Below, piece by piece: positions 45,320-55,689 of a stretch of DNA of 64,000 nt. The DNA is taken from positions 17,367 through 81,366 of the forward strand of contig NZ_JAAKDU010000009.1 of NCBI RefSeq assembly GCF_011038795.1, read 5' to 3'. Origin of the DNA: Streptococcus tangpeifui (GTDB taxonomy: Bacteria; Bacillota; Bacilli; Lactobacillales; Streptococcaceae). Each line of letters opens with the position of its first letter. Positions within the stretch are counted from its first letter, which is position 1. The notes under the pieces are model-generated. The model worked only from the letters and a program-made list of their open reading frames with translations, was not told the origin of the DNA and ran no database searches. Made by a program: the position numbers and the translations under genes.

Positions 45320-48145
45320 ATGCAAGATAAGTTAGTGATTCATGGGGCACGTGCCCATAATTTGAAAGATGTAGATGTAGAAATTCCACGAGATAAGCTG
45401 GTGGTAGTGACTGGTTTGTCTGGATCTGGTAAATCCAGTCTGGCTTTTGATACCATCTACGCAGAAGGTCAGCGGCGCTATGTGGAGAGTTTGTCTGCTT
45501 ATGCCCGTCAGTTTTTGGGTAATATGGAAAAGCCTGATGTAGATAGCATAGACGGTCTCAGTCCAGCTATTTCCATCGACCAAAAGACGACCAGTAAGAA
45601 CCCGCGTTCAACAGTTGGTACGGCAACGGAAATCAATGATTACCTGCGTCTGCTCTATGCGCGTGTAGGAGTACCTTACTGTCCAAATGGTCATGGGGAG
45701 ATTTCTGCCAGCTCGGTTGAGCAGATCGTTGATCAGGTACTGGATCTGCCGGAGCGCACCCGTATGCAGATCTTAGCACCGGTTATCCGTCGTAAGAAAG
45801 GACAGCACAAGACCCTTTTTGAAAAAATCCAAAAAGAAGGTTATGTCCGTGTGCGTGTGGATGGCGAGGTCTATGATGTGACTGAGGTGCCTGAGCTGTC
45901 CAAATCTAAGATGCATAATATCGAAGTGGTTATTGACCGTCTGATCAATAAGGAGGGCATTCGCAGCCGTCTCTTTGATTCTGTCGAAGCTGCCCTTCGG
46001 ATTGCGGATGGCTATGTCATCATTGACACCATGGACGGCAATGATTTGCTCTTTTCAGAGCATTATTCCTGCCCAGTATGTGGCTTTACAGTCCCTGAGC
46101 TGGAGCCCCGTCTCTTTTCATTCAATGCCCCCTTTGGTTCTTGTCCGACTTGTGATGGTTTGGGGATGAAGCTGGTGGTGGATATGGATCTCCTCATTCC
46201 AGATCCTAGTTTGACTCTGCGGGAAGGTGCCTTAGCTCCTTGGAATCCCATTTCTTCTAACTATTACCCAGCCATGCTGGAGCAGGCGATGGAAGCTTTC
46301 GGGGTTGATATGGATACGCCCTTTGAAGAGCTCTCGAAAGAGGATCAGGATCTGATTCTTTATGGTTCTGATGATAAAGAATTCCACTTCCACTATGTCA
46401 ATGATTTCGGTGGGGTGCGTGATATTGACATTCCTTTTGAAGGCGTGGTTAATAATGTCAACCGCCGCTATCATGAAACTAACAGTGACTTTACCCGCAA
46501 TGTCATGCGGGGCTATATGAACGAGTTGACTTGTACGACCTGCCACGGCTACCGTCTCAACGATGCTGCTCTCTCTGTTAAGCTTGGGGGCGAAGATGGT
46601 CTTAATATTGGCCAGATTTCAGACTTGTCCATTCAGGACCATTTGGCTCATCTTGGAACCTTACATCTGTCGGACAACCAAGCAACGATTGCAGGACCGA
46701 TTCTCAAGGAAATCAAAGACCGCTTGACTTTCCTCAATAATGTCGGCCTCAACTATCTGACTCTGTCTCGGATGGCAGGAACCCTGTCAGGCGGAGAAAG
46801 TCAGCGCATTCGCTTGGCCACTCAGATTGGTTCTAATCTGAGCGGCGTCCTCTACGTTTTGGATGAACCCTCTATCGGCCTTCATCAGCGTGATAATGAC
46901 CGCTTGATTGCTAGTCTCAAGAAAATGCGTGATTTAGGCAATACTCTGATTGTTGTTGAGCATGATGAGGATACGATGCGACAGGCTGACTGGTTGGTGG
47001 ACGTTGGCCCGGGTGCCGGCCAATTCGGCGGTGAAATCGTTGCTTCCGGTAGGCCAGATCAGGTTGCCAAAAATAAAAAATCGATCACTGGCCAGTATCT
47101 GTCTGGTAAGAAAGAAATTCCCGTACCAATCGAAAGGCGAGAAGGAAACGGTCGTTTCATTGAAGTTAAGGGAGCAACTGAGCATAACCTGCAAAATATT
47201 AATGTTAAGTTTCCTCTTGGGAAATTTATCGCCGTTACTGGTGTGTCTGGTTCAGGGAAATCAACCTTAGTCAACAGTATTTTGAAAAAGGCTATCGCAC
47301 AAAAACTGAATCGCAATTCGGAAAAACCCGGCAAGCACAAGAGTATTGAAGGGATTGAACATATTGAGCGTTTGATTGATATTGACCAGAGTCCAATCGG
47401 TCGGACACCGCGTTCCAATCCAGCGACCTATACAGGGGTTTTTGATGATATTCGTGATCTCTTTGCCAAGACCAATGAAGCCAAGATCCGCGGTTACAAG
47501 AAGGGCCGCTTTAGCTTCAATGTCAAGGGAGGGCGTTGTGAGGCCTGCTCAGGTGATGGCATTATCAAGATCGAGATGCACTTTCTGCCAGATGTTTATG
47601 TTCCATGTGAAGTTTGTCACGGCACACGCTACAACAGTGAGACTCTAGAAGTCCACTACAAGGAAAAAAATATTGCAGAAATCCTTGATATGACTGTTAA
47701 TGATGCGGTGGATTTCTTTGCGCCAATTCCAAAGATTGCCCGCAAACTTCAAACCATCAAGGATGTCGGACTGGGTTATGTGACATTGGGTCAGCCAGCT
47801 ACTACCCTGTCAGGCGGGGAAGCTCAGCGCATGAAGCTGGCCAGTGAACTGCACAAGCGTTCAACTGGCAAGTCCTTCTACATTTTGGATGAACCAACTA
47901 CCGGTCTGCATACCGATGATATTGCCCGTCTGCTCAAGGTCTTGGAACGCTTTGTCGACGAAGGAAATACAGTGCTCGTTATCGAGCATAATCTGGACGT
48001 CATCAAAACGGCAGATCACCTGATCGATCTAGGACCAGAAGGCGGTGTTGGCGGCGGCCAAGTTATTGCTACGGGTACCCCCGAGGCGGTGGCTAAAAAT
48101 CCCCAGTCCTTTACCGGCCAATATTTACAAGATAAGTTGAAATAG
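45320..48145 (+). CDS. uvrA: Excinuclease ABC subunit A
   Basis: This 941-residue nucleotide-excision-repair damage sensor has two ABC ATPase halves: Walker A GLSGSGKS near residue 36 and GVSGSGKST near 645. [12 protein letters not shown] and [12 protein letters not shown] are the signatures. Zinc-finger cysteines are CPVCGF...CPTCDG and CEACSGDG...CEVCHG. The [20 protein letters not shown] start is conserved in streptococci, yet no Shine-Dalgarno sequence precedes it; the upstream bases belong to a repeat. Confidence 0.96.
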   Translation: MQDKLVIHGARAHNLKDVDVEIPRDKLVVVTGLSGSGKSSLAFDTIYAEGQRRYVESLSAYARQFLGNMEKPDVDSIDGLSPAISIDQKTTSKNPRSTVGTATEINDYLRLLYARVGVPYCPNGHGEISASSVEQIVDQVLDLPERTRMQILAPVIRRKKGQHKTLFEKIQKEGYVRVRVDGEVYDVTEVPELSKSKMHNIEVVIDRLINKEGIRSRLFDSVEAALRIADGYVIIDTMDGNDLLFSEHYSCPVCGFTVPELEPRLFSFNAPFGSCPTCDGLGMKLVVDMDLLIPDPSLTLREGALAPWNPISSNYYPAMLEQAMEAFGVDMDTPFEELSKEDQDLILYGSDDKEFHFHYVNDFGGVRDIDIPFEGVVNNVNRRYHETNSDFTRNVMRGYMNELTCTTCHGYRLNDAALSVKLGGEDGLNIGQISDLSIQDHLAHLGTLHLSDNQATIAGPILKEIKDRLTFLNNVGLNYLTLSRMAGTLSGGESQRIRLATQIGSNLSGVLYVLDEPSIGLHQRDNDRLIASLKKMRDLGNTLIVVEHDEDTMRQADWLVDVGPGAGQFGGEIVASGRPDQVAKNKKSITGQYLSGKKEIPVPIERREGNGRFIEVKGATEHNLQNINVKFPLGKFIAVTGVSGSGKSTLVNSILKKAIAQKLNRNSEKPGKHKSIEGIEHIERLIDIDQSPIGRTPRSNPATYTGVFDDIRDLFAKTNEAKIRGYKKGRFSFNVKGGRCEACSGDGIIKIEMHFLPDVYVPCEVCHGTRYNSETLEVHYKEKNIAEILDMTVNDAVDFFAPIPKIARKLQTIKDVGLGYVTLGQPATTLSGGEAQRMKLASELHKRSTGKSFYILDEPTTGLHTDDIARLLKVLERFVDEGNTVLVIEHNLDVIKTADHLIDLGPEGGVGGGQVIATGTPEAVAKNPQSFTGQYLQDKLK

Positions 48146-48159
48146 CCATAAGAATGGAG

Positions 48160-48400
48160 TGGAATCACCCAAAAAATTGAAAATTTGGGGTGTCTTTTCA
48201 CCTCGACATACTTGGCTAAGTTTTCCGTTTTGACCTTGTGGCAAAAGGGAAACTAATCAGCAGTGGTTCATTGGTGCTAAAGCCCCTAATGAATTGTCAG
48301 TGGTAAGATTAAGTTTGCGTAGAACAAGTCTTACCTCTAATCACTGCGCCAAGCGTTTAATCTAAAACAGAGATGCTGGACAAGTTTTGTCCCGCATCTT
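48160..48400. repeat. Family-1 repeat copy after uvrA
   Basis: It starts GAGTGGAATCACCC, with AAAATTGAAAATTTGGGGTG, then AATCAGCAGTGGTTCATTGG, and ends GACAAGTTTTGTCCCGCATC. The CACCC/GGGGTG hairpin at 48166-48191, followed by TCTTTT, probably ends uvrA transcripts. Confidence 0.6.
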
Positions 48401-48551
48401 TTTTATGTGAAAAAAGCTAGATGTCTATATCTAACTGAATCAAGTTCTAAAGTATGCTAGTCTAGTGGCCTTTAGTCGACAGGATTTTAGCAATTTTGAT
48501 GTTATAAAAGTATCATAAATGTAATATTATGTCATAGATTCTTTACCAATA

Positions 48552-48580
48552 TTGCTCTAGGCCTTCTTGTTTGTTATACT
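48552..48580 (+). promoter_or_regulatory. Promoter of the coiled-coil membrane protein gene
   Basis: TTGCTC (48552-48557), 17-base spacer, TATACT (48575-48580). Confidence 0.6.
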
Positions 48581-48639
48581 AAAGATGTATCTAATTTTTT
48601 AGAAAATTATCATTGTATAAAATGGAGGGAGAAAATAGT

Positions 48640-49509
48640 ATGGATGATTGGAAAATCAAAAATTCCATAGACCGCAATACTTGGGAACAATCGAGGCAGA
48701 GTTCTGCATTGGAAAAGATGCAGCGAGATCAGGAACGTTTTCATCAGGAACTCATAGATGAGCAACAAGAGAGGGAGATGCGGGAGAAAATTTCCCGTTT
48801 GGAGTTAGCTCTAGCTCAGACAAGTGATCCTAAAAAGCGACAACAAGTCAAAAATTTATTAGATGAAGCAATTTTGGAGCAAAATCTTTATTATATAGAA
48901 AAGGATAAGTTGGAGCGCCAAGAAAGGCGTAAGCAACTTATTTATAATATTTTAACGATTTTGATTCTGGCAGTTTTAGCCTGCATTGCCCTTGTGCTTT
49001 GGACTTCTTATCAAAATAAGAAGAACCAAATTGACCAATTCCAAGCAAGTTCAGTTTCTTTGTCATCCAGTCAGGCTTCCTCAGATTTAACTTCTTCCTC
49101 TACTCAGGCAGACGGTAAAAGTTCCACTTATGATGGTGTGTTTCCTAACCAAATGATTGGAACTTGGAAGGGAACTATGTCAGGAACGCCAACTACGATT
49201 ACTTTCTCGAGCAATGGCGACTTAAGAATAAAGGTTAATGGAAGCGATAGCAGTAGTTCTGAAGTCTCTGGGACAGTCTATTCAATGATTCCAGTTGATG
49301 AGACAACTTATAGAATTGTGGATTATTCAGGAACAGTGTTGCCTGCGCAGCTAGGGGGGAGTGGTATTCAATACGACTTTGGTTACAAATTAAGTTCTGA
49401 CGGACAAACGTTATATCCTATTCTTTGGCAGTATGGAATGAATGAGGAGCCAAACTATTCCGAGTACAGTATCTATGAGAATGATTCTTATACTAAGGTC
49501 AACAATTAA
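48640..49509 (+). CDS. Hypothetical coiled-coil, single-pass membrane protein
   Basis: This 289-residue protein (ATG at 48640 after GGAGGGAG) starts with a charged coiled coil (about 15-105). One transmembrane helix follows (about 108-130; NILTILILAVLACIALVLW), then a Ser-rich linker (about 140-165) and an external domain of about 125 residues (GTWKGTMSGTPTTITFSSNG). The topology is cytoplasmic N-terminus, outside C-terminus. The C-terminal part could be a lipocalin-like beta domain. Family not recognised. Confidence 0.65.
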   Translation: MDDWKIKNSIDRNTWEQSRQSSALEKMQRDQERFHQELIDEQQEREMREKISRLELALAQTSDPKKRQQVKNLLDEAILEQNLYYIEKDKLERQERRKQLIYNILTILILAVLACIALVLWTSYQNKKNQIDQFQASSVSLSSSQASSDLTSSSTQADGKSSTYDGVFPNQMIGTWKGTMSGTPTTITFSSNGDLRIKVNGSDSSSSEVSGTVYSMIPVDETTYRIVDYSGTVLPAQLGGSGIQYDFGYKLSSDGQTLYPILWQYGMNEEPNYSEYSIYENDSYTKVNN

Positions 49510-49533
49510 TCTATATCATTTAAGGGAGGGACT

Positions 49534-49650
49534 ATGGTTTCGGTAACGCAACGTATCAGAGAAATTAAGCAACCTCGGGGTGGTTATCCTTTCTTTTAAG
49601 AACTTCCAAAAACTGCAGAGGATTGAGCTAAAAGGATTAGAATGTCAAAA
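49534..49650 (+). pseudogene. Truncated start of a conserved streptococcal gene
   Basis: GGGAGGGACT precedes an ATG giving MVSVTQRIREIKQPRGGYPF and a stop at 49597-49599. Removing one T continues the frame as KNFQKLQRIELKGLECQKY. The QRI..IKQPRGGY motif matches a widespread streptococcal hypothetical protein as I recall it. Homology ends where repeat R1 begins, so insertion or deletion probably removed the rest. Confidence 0.55.
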
Positions 49651-49652
49651 AT

Positions 49653-49788
49653 ATATTAGATTTCTTCGGTAACCAAAACTGCGTACGAAAGGCCCTAAAA
49701 CTTTACTCAGAACATTTAAAATGGTTAAGCTGAGTGATTTGAGGCATTATCGATTATGAAATGCCTTAGTTTTCAAACAAGTCTATTA
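49653..49788. repeat. Repeat R1, copy 2 (136 bp)
   Basis: Direct-orientation copy of the block at 24781-24940, lacking 24 internal bases. Both hairpins (ACTCAG/CTGAGT and AGGCATT/AATGCCT) are kept. It begins right at the end of the truncated gene. Confidence 0.8.
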
Positions 49789-49838
49789 AAGTCAGTCTTT
49801 GTATAAATTCTTTCAAATTAGTAATTTACCCTCATTCA

Positions 49839-49847
49839 TGCTAGAAT
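49839..49847 (+). promoter_or_regulatory. Extended -10 promoter of pepP
   Basis: TGCTAGAAT, with the -10 at 49842-49847, lies 28 bases before the start codon. No strong -35. Confidence 0.4.
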
Positions 49848-49875
49848 AAAGCTATTCGATGGGAGGTGTTTTCAG

Positions 49876-50943
49876 GTGTTTGAAGCGCGTGTAGAAAAAC
49901 TGCTGGCAGCTTTGGAGAAGACAGCCTGTGATGGCTTTTTAGTTACTAATTTAACGAATATCTATTATTTGACTGGCTTTTATGGCACGGCAGGAACAGT
50001 ATTTATCTCTAAGCAGCGACGGCTCTTTCTGACGGATTCCCGTTACAGCCTTTTGGCTAGGGAAAAAGTTAAAGGCCTTGAGATTATTGAGACCCGCCAA
50101 CCGCTTGCTGACATTGCTGAGATTATTAAAGGTGATCAATTGACTGTAATTGGTTTTGAGGGAGAAGCTGTTTCCTATCACTACTATCAGCAGTTGAAGG
50201 AGAACTTTGCAGAGTACCGTCTGCAATCTCTGACTGATTTGATTGAACAGTTGCGAATGATTAAGGACAGCAGTGAGATTGAAACCATTCGTCAAGCCTG
50301 TAAGATCTCTGATCAAGCCTTCTTAGATGTTTTAGATTTTATCAAGCCTAATCAAACCAGCGAGATTGAAGTTGCCAATTTTCTTGATTTTCGGATGCGA
50401 GAACGCGGAGCGACCGGACCATCTTTTGACTTTATCGTGGCTTCGGGTCAGCGTTCTGCCATGCCCCATGGCCGGGCTAGCGAAAAAATTATTAGTCAGG
50501 GTGAGACCCTAACCTTAGACTTCGGCTGTGTTTATCATCACTACGTCAGTGACATCACACGAACGATTCATGTTGGTCAGCCTTCTGATGAAGAGCGATC
50601 TGTTTATGATCTTGTCCGCAAGAGCAACCAAGCCGTGATTGACTCCGTCAAGGCTGGCATGAGACGCTGTGACTATGATGGTCTTGCACGTCAAGTTATT
50701 GCCCAAGCTGGTTACGGCGCTTGCTTCACCCACGGTATTGGTCATGGTATCGGTCTTGATATCCATGAAGGGCCTTACTTTGGGCAGTCAACCGACTTAG
50801 TGGCGTCTGGGATGACTATCACTGATGAACCTGGGATTTATTTGGACGGAAAATTCGGTGTGCGGATTGAAGATGATATACTGGTGACTGAGACAGGCTG
50901 TGAAGTCCTGACCAAAGCACCCAAGGAATTGATTATTATTTAG
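49876..50943 (+). CDS. pepP: M24-family Xaa-Pro aminopeptidase
   Basis: This 355-residue metallopeptidase starts with GTG, placed well after GGGAGGTG. The N-terminal creatinase-like domain covers about 1-125, and the C-terminal pita-bread domain carries dimetal ligands in LDFGCVYHHYVSDITRT, HGIGHGIGLDIHEGP and DEPGIY. It releases N-terminal residues before proline. The sequence fits PepP/PepQ-type enzymes; which of the two is less sure. Confidence 0.88.
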   Translation: MFEARVEKLLAALEKTACDGFLVTNLTNIYYLTGFYGTAGTVFISKQRRLFLTDSRYSLLAREKVKGLEIIETRQPLADIAEIIKGDQLTVIGFEGEAVSYHYYQQLKENFAEYRLQSLTDLIEQLRMIKDSSEIETIRQACKISDQAFLDVLDFIKPNQTSEIEVANFLDFRMRERGATGPSFDFIVASGQRSAMPHGRASEKIISQGETLTLDFGCVYHHYVSDITRTIHVGQPSDEERSVYDLVRKSNQAVIDSVKAGMRRCDYDGLARQVIAQAGYGACFTHGIGHGIGLDIHEGPYFGQSTDLVASGMTITDEPGIYLDGKFGVRIEDDILVTETGCEVLTKAPKELIII

Positions 50944-50952
50944 GAGGTTTCC

Positions 50953-51408
50953 ATGACTGAAAATCGTCTATCTTGGCAGGATTATTTTATGGCTAATGCC
51001 GAGCTGATTTCGAAACGGTCAACTTGTGACCGTGCCTATGTTGGAGCAGTTCTGGTTAAGGACAAACGGATTATCGCTACGGGCTATAACGGCGGGGTTT
51101 CTGAAACAGATAATTGCAATGAGGTTGGCCACTATATGGAAGACGGTCACTGCATTCGGACAGTTCATGCTGAGATGAATGCCCTGATTCAATGTGCCAA
51201 GGAAGGTATCTCGACCAAAAATACCGAAATCTACGTCACCCATTTTCCTTGTATCAACTGCACCAAGGCTCTTTTGCAAGCAGGTATCAAGAAAATCACC
51301 TATAAATCCGACTATCGTCCCAATGCTCTGGCTATCGAACTGATGAGGCAGAAAGGTGTGGAATATATCCAGCATGATGTTCCCCATATCACCTTAGGGG
51401 AGGACTAG
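50953..51408 (+). CDS. comEB: ComEB/dCMP deaminase family protein
   Basis: This 151-residue zinc deaminase has His72-Ala-Glu74 ([10 protein letters not shown]) and the Cys100/Cys103 pair ([10 protein letters not shown]). It supplies dUMP from dCMP; the Bacillus homologue is encoded in the comE operon. It starts 9 bases after pepP behind GGAGG, so it is co-transcribed. Confidence 0.9.
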   Translation: MTENRLSWQDYFMANAELISKRSTCDRAYVGAVLVKDKRIIATGYNGGVSETDNCNEVGHYMEDGHCIRTVHAEMNALIQCAKEGISTKNTEIYVTHFPCINCTKALLQAGIKKITYKSDYRPNALAIELMRQKGVEYIQHDVPHITLGED

Positions 51409-51435
51409 GCAAGGCTGCTTATATTCATAAAGAAT

Positions 51436-51464
51436 TTGAGTAGCATCACAAATTATGATAAAAT
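51436..51464 (+). promoter_or_regulatory. efp promoter
   Basis: TTGAGT (51436-51441), 17-base spacer, TAAAAT (51459-51464) with an extended TGA before it. Confidence 0.6.
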
Positions 51465-51499
51465 AAGCTGATAACTAAATTAATGAAGAGGTAGAAAAC

Positions 51500-52060
51500 A
51501 TGATTGAAGCAAGTAAGCTTAGAGCTGGTATGACTTTTGTGACAGGTGATGGGAAATTAATCCGTGTTCTGGAAGCCAGCCACCATAAACCAGGTAAAGG
51601 GAATACTGTTATGCGGATGAAACTGCGTGATGTTCGTTCAGGTTCAACCTTCGACACAACCTATCGTCCAGAAGAAAAATTTGAACAAGCTATCATTGAA
51701 ACAGTGCCTGCCCAATACCTTTATAAGATGGATGATACAGCCTACTTCATGAATAGCGAAACCTATGACCAATATGAAATTCCAGTGGCTAACGTGGAAA
51801 ATGAATTGCGCTACATTTTGGAAAACGGTGATGTCAAGATTCAATTCTATGGAACCGAAGTAATTGGGGTACAGGTTCCAACAACTGTTGAACTAACTGT
51901 TACGGATACCCAACCTTCTATTAAGGGAGCTACCGTAACAGGTTCAGGTAAACCAGCTACCTTGGAAACAGGCCTTGTGGTCAACGTACCAGACTTCATC
52001 GAAGTTGGTCAAAAATTGGTCATCAATACTCAAGAAGGAACTTACGTATCACGTGCCTAA
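51500..52060 (+). CDS. efp: Elongation factor P
   Basis: This 186-residue, three-domain tRNA-shaped factor rescues ribosomes stalled at polyproline. [20 protein letters not shown] is the N-terminus, and the tip loop reads [10 protein letters not shown]. Lys32 there is the usual modification position. A GAAGAGG ribosome site precedes it. Complete length. Confidence 0.96.
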   Translation: MIEASKLRAGMTFVTGDGKLIRVLEASHHKPGKGNTVMRMKLRDVRSGSTFDTTYRPEEKFEQAIIETVPAQYLYKMDDTAYFMNSETYDQYEIPVANVENELRYILENGDVKIQFYGTEVIGVQVPTTVELTVTDTQPSIKGATVTGSGKPATLETGLVVNVPDFIEVGQKLVINTQEGTYVSRA

Positions 52061-52154
52061 AGTACGATATCACGGACAGAGTCTTTCTATCTTTTCAATA
52101 GAATGACGACGAAAAGTTATCATCTATAGCTTTTGATGTCCTTAATTGACTTGG

Positions 52155-52185
52155 TTTGACTAGTGCTAGCGACTGGTCAAATTTT
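52155..52185 (+). terminator. efp terminator
   Basis: TTTGACTAGT pairs with ACTGGTCAAA (one wobble) over seven bases, then ATTTTG. Confidence 0.6.
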
Positions 52186-52282
52186 GTGTCAAAAACTAAT
52201 AAAAAGTTTGATTAAAACCTTAGGATCGTTAGTCTTGCCTAAGGGCGTAAATTTCAATAAGAATGATTAGAAAGGAAGACCT

Positions 52283-52669
52283 ATGGCAGAAACAATTGGA
52301 GATATTGTCATCGCTCCTCGAGTGTTAGAGGTTATCACGGGAATTGCAGCGACCAAGGTTGAGGGGGTATATTCGCTCAACAATAAGGCTGTAACGGATA
52401 GCATCAGTAAAACAACTCTTAGTCGTGGTGTCTATCTCACTACCAGTGGTGAAGATAAGGTTACAGCGGATATTTACCTGCAATTGCAATATGGAGTAAA
52501 TGTCCCAGCGGTTTCGATTGAAGTTCAAAGAGCTGTTAAATCAGCTGTCTACGATATGGCAGAGGTTGAAATTTCAGATGTTAATGTCCATGTTGTTGGC
52601 ATCGTTCCTGAAAAGGCACCAAAACCAGATATGACAGCCTTGTTTGACGAGGATTTCCTGAATGACTGA
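52283..52669 (+). CDS. Asp23/Gls24-family envelope stress protein
   Basis: This 128-residue protein ([46 protein letters not shown]) is a single Asp23 domain. Family members attach to the membrane and affect envelope stress or fatty-acid functions. It overlaps nusB by 8 bases, the usual arrangement in streptococci. Confidence 0.88.
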   Translation: MAETIGDIVIAPRVLEVITGIAATKVEGVYSLNNKAVTDSISKTTLSRGVYLTTSGEDKVTADIYLQLQYGVNVPAVSIEVQRAVKSAVYDMAEVEISDVNVHVVGIVPEKAPKPDMTALFDEDFLND

Positions 52670-53081
52670 TTCAAGACATAATTTACGAGAACGGGCTTTT
52701 CAGGCGATCTTTAGTTTAGAATTTGGTCAAGCTGATTTTCTTGAGGCTGTTAGCTTTGCCTATACCTATGACAAGGCAGCAGAAGAAGGACAAGAATTTG
52801 ACGTTCCGACCCTGCTCTTGAATTTAGTCAAGGGTACTGTGGATAATCTGGCTGAAATCGATACTTATATTATTGAGAATCTTAAAGAAGGCTGGTCTTT
52901 AGAACGGCTGACCCTGACCGACCGCAGTCTCCTGCGTTTAGGACTCTTTGAAATTAAGTATTACCAAGAAACACCGGACAAGGTTGCCCTCAATGAGATT
53001 ATTGAGTTGGCTAAAACCTACTCCGATCAAACCTCCGCCAAATTTGTTAACGGCATCTTGACGAAGTTTGTTGAAGAATAA
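52662..53081 (+). CDS. nusB: Transcription antitermination protein NusB
   Basis: This 139-residue all-helical protein binds boxA RNA with S10 in rRNA antitermination. [24 protein letters not shown] and [22 protein letters not shown] are its conserved helices. It is translationally coupled to the Asp23-family gene. Confidence 0.95.
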   Translation: MTDSRHNLRERAFQAIFSLEFGQADFLEAVSFAYTYDKAAEEGQEFDVPTLLLNLVKGTVDNLAEIDTYIIENLKEGWSLERLTLTDRSLLRLGLFEIKYYQETPDKVALNEIIELAKTYSDQTSAKFVNGILTKFVEE

Positions 53082-53108
53082 AATGACCCGAGTTGGTCAT
53101 TTTTATTT
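53080..53108 (+). terminator. nusB terminator
   Basis: AAAATGACC and GGTCATTTT pair over CGAGTT, followed by T residues. Confidence 0.8.
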
Positions 53109-53120
53109 TGGTGAAATGTG

Positions 53121-53158
53121 AAAAATCCCTTAGCATTGGTTGCCAAGGGATTATTTTA
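53121..53158 (-). terminator. scrB-scrR terminator
   Basis: AATCCCTT (53124-53131) pairs with AAGGGATT (53145-53152); on the minus strand it is followed by TTTTT. It lies at the scrR stop. Confidence 0.75.
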
Positions 53159-54118
53159 TAAAGATTTTCCGGTTAGGAGGCTGATGGGCAGAGTGTAGTT
53201 TTCTTGAACATCCTTGCCTTCAATCTTAGCTAGGAGGACGTCGACCAAGAGCTCAGCGATTTCCTTGATGGGCTGTTTAATAGTGGTCAGCTGCGGGAAG
53301 TAATTTTCCACAAACTGGGTTCCATCGTAGCCAACAATTTTTAGGTCTTGGGGAACTTTGATACCCATGTCGTCTGCAATTTTCATCGTCAGAATGGCTG
53401 TCATATCATCGGAAGTAAAGATTCCATGGGGCTTCTCCTGAGACAGGATGGACTTGATTTCCATCTCTTTGCGAATAGCAGAATAGTCGCTGGGGATATT
53501 GAAAACCTTGGCCTCAGGAAGGACAGAGCTAAAGCCCTTGCGACGCAGCCCAGTGGTTGAATTGGAATTATCATTACCAGTAAACATGATAATGTTTTGG
53601 CAGCCCACCTTTTGCAGGCTAATGGCCGCTAATTTTCCGCCTTCAAAGTTATCGGAAGAAATAACAGGGATACGGGGTGCCAGATTGCGGTCAAAGGCAA
53701 CAATGGGAGCTTCCACTCGTTCGTAGTCCTCGATATCCAGATTGTGGCTGGAAGAGATGATACCATCGACCTGATTGGCCGCCAGCATTTCCAAGTAGTC
53801 TCGCTCTTTGTCGGACTCGTTCTGGCTGTTGCAAATAATGACCTTGTAGCCATGATAGAAAAGGATATTTTCTAAGTGCTCAATAATTTCAGCGTAGAAC
53901 ACATTAGAGATGTTTGGGAAAATCAGTCCGATTAGCTTAGAGGATTTTCCCTGAAGTCCACGGGCCAGGTTATTGGGTTTATAGCCCAGTTCGCGCATGG
54001 CTGCATGGACTTTGTCCTTAGTTTTTTCAGAGAGATAGCCCTTATTGTTGATGACACGAGAAACGGTGGTTGGGCTGACACCGGCCAATTTGGCAACATC
54101 AGTTAATTTTGCGACCAT
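53156..54118 (-). CDS. scrR: Sucrose operon repressor (LacI family)
   Basis: This 320-residue regulator has an N-terminal LacI HTH (MVAKLTDVAKLAGVSPTTVS) and hinge (YLSEKTKDKVHAAMRELGYKPN), then a periplasmic-binding-like sugar domain. It lies 3 bases after scrB and shares its transcript. It probably represses the divergent scrB and scrA promoters in absence of sucrose-derived signal. Confidence 0.92.
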   Translation of the reverse strand: MVAKLTDVAKLAGVSPTTVSRVINNKGYLSEKTKDKVHAAMRELGYKPNNLARGLQGKSSKLIGLIFPNISNVFYAEIIEHLENILFYHGYKVIICNSQNESDKERDYLEMLAANQVDGIISSSHNLDIEDYERVEAPIVAFDRNLAPRIPVISSDNFEGGKLAAISLQKVGCQNIIMFTGNDNSNSTTGLRRKGFSSVLPEAKVFNIPSDYSAIRKEMEIKSILSQEKPHGIFTSDDMTAILTMKIADDMGIKVPQDLKIVGYDGTQFVENYFPQLTTIKQPIKEIAELLVDVLLAKIEGKDVQENYTLPISLLTGKSL

Positions 54119-54121
54119 AGC

Positions 54122-55558
54122 TTATCCCTTTAAGTGATAGTAAGTTCCGCTAACCTGACCGGAGAGAATTTTAAGACCAGATTGGTCAGCTTGGGGAAAG
54201 ACACGACTGGTGAAGACCTTTTCCCCCTTATTGATAAAGATTTCCACGATAGATTTATCAACAAAGATACGAGCTTCCTGAGTTTGGTCCAGTTGGCATT
54301 CTCTGATCGTGCCAAATTCAGTGGCATATTGGACACCAGCTTGGGAACGATCGAGGATAACTTTTCCTTTGTTATTATCAACAGTAAGTTTGAGCCCCTG
54401 TCCCTTTTGGTCAGCAAAGAGGAGAAGCTCAGTCTTTTGGTCAGGAGCAAAGGTTAAGTCTAATTCATAGCAATTATCTGTCTGATCTTTGTCACCAAAG
54501 ACTTCTTGGGTAGTTCTCAGACTGGTTATGGCTGAAACAGGATATTGATAGAGCTTGCCATCCTTGATAGACAGTTCCTTAACTAAGCTCATGGCTCCTT
54601 GATAGTCATATCGGTCGGTAGGATAGTCGATATCTGGAAGGCCAATCCAGCTGACGCAATAAGCCTTACCATCAGGCATGTTGAATCCTTGGGTAGCATA
54701 AGCTTCGAAGCCATAATCCAGATTGAAAATTTTCGAAGCGCCAAGGAGGGCTGATTTATTTGTGTCAAACGTTTGACAGATTTTATAGGTATTTGGATAA
54801 ATATTATCATAGGCTAGTTCAGTCTTATCCAAACCTTGAGGACTGTAGAGAAGGACTGGTTGGTCATCAACAAAAACCAGATTTGGACACTCAATCATGT
54901 ATTCAGAACCTGTGCCACCAAAGTCCAGATTACCGACTTCTTGCCAGTTATGGACATCATTGTTAAGGGCCTTGTAGAGCTTGATAAAACCTTTTTTATC
55001 AAGGCTTTGAGCTCCAACGATGGCGTAGTATTGTCCCTTGTAATTAAAAATCTGTGGGTCGCGGAAGTGTTCAGTCGCGTCGGCTGGCTGTTTGATAAGG
55101 ATATCGTCGAATTTTTCAATATGGCCTTGCTTATCCATCCAAGCTCCGATTTGGCGAGGATCTCGTACCCAGTTTTGATTGCGGACATTACCCGTATAGA
55201 AGATAAAGAGTTTATCATCAATCGGATAGGCCGACCCGGAATAAGCTCCATGACTGTCATTTTCGTGGTCAGGCTGGAGGGTAATGCCAGTTTCTTTGAA
55301 GTGAACCAGGTCTTGGGATTCTGTGTGGACCCATTGCTTAAGGCCGTGAGCTGCACCGAAAGGCCAGTTTTGATAGAAAAGCTGGAATTTTCCGTTGAAG
55401 TAAGAAAATCCATTTGGATCATTTAAAAGGCCGGTCTTTGGCTCAATATGATAGTTGGCCCGCCAAGGCGAGGCAGCGACATGAGCTCTAATCTCAGCTT
55501 TCTCCTCATCGGTCCAGTCAGCATAGGAGCGATAACGCACCTCTGTTGGTAGATTCAT
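54122..55558 (-). CDS. scrB: Sucrose-6-phosphate hydrolase (GH32)
   Basis: This 478-residue enzyme splits sucrose-6-P from the PTS into glucose-6-P and fructose. The nucleophile Asp47 is in LLNDPNG. FRDPQIF (about residue 167) and the ECPN acid/base motif follow, then a C-terminal beta-sandwich from about 330. GGAGG precedes the ATG. The leader carries an operator-like site. Confidence 0.95.
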   Translation of the reverse strand: MNLPTEVRYRSYADWTDEEKAEIRAHVAASPWRANYHIEPKTGLLNDPNGFSYFNGKFQLFYQNWPFGAAHGLKQWVHTESQDLVHFKETGITLQPDHENDSHGAYSGSAYPIDDKLFIFYTGNVRNQNWVRDPRQIGAWMDKQGHIEKFDDILIKQPADATEHFRDPQIFNYKGQYYAIVGAQSLDKKGFIKLYKALNNDVHNWQEVGNLDFGGTGSEYMIECPNLVFVDDQPVLLYSPQGLDKTELAYDNIYPNTYKICQTFDTNKSALLGASKIFNLDYGFEAYATQGFNMPDGKAYCVSWIGLPDIDYPTDRYDYQGAMSLVKELSIKDGKLYQYPVSAITSLRTTQEVFGDKDQTDNCYELDLTFAPDQKTELLLFADQKGQGLKLTVDNNKGKVILDRSQAGVQYATEFGTIRECQLDQTQEARIFVDKSIVEIFINKGEKVFTSRVFPQADQSGLKILSGQVSGTYYHLKG

Positions 55559-55615
55559 AAGTATTCCTCCATATATTATATGTCAACTATTGGCAAGAAA
55601 TGTCACGTCCATAAC

Positions 55616-55644
55616 ATAGTAAAGGTTTTCATGGGAAAAATCAA
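55616..55644 (-). promoter_or_regulatory. scrB promoter with overlapping ScrR/cre-like operator
   Basis: On the minus strand TTGATT (55644-55639) and TACTAT (55621-55616) have a 17-base spacer. Positions 55632-55618 read ATGAAAACCTTTACT, one base off a catabolite-responsive or LacI-type operator consensus. It spans the spacer and -10. Confidence 0.6.
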
Positions 55645-55689
55645 GGAAGAAAATTGGTCTATTTAAAATAACATTGATACCAGCTATGG

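Noticed and set aside
54836..55426. 196-codon plus-strand frame inside scrB
   Set aside because: Shadow of a conserved GH32 gene; no start context or homology visible.
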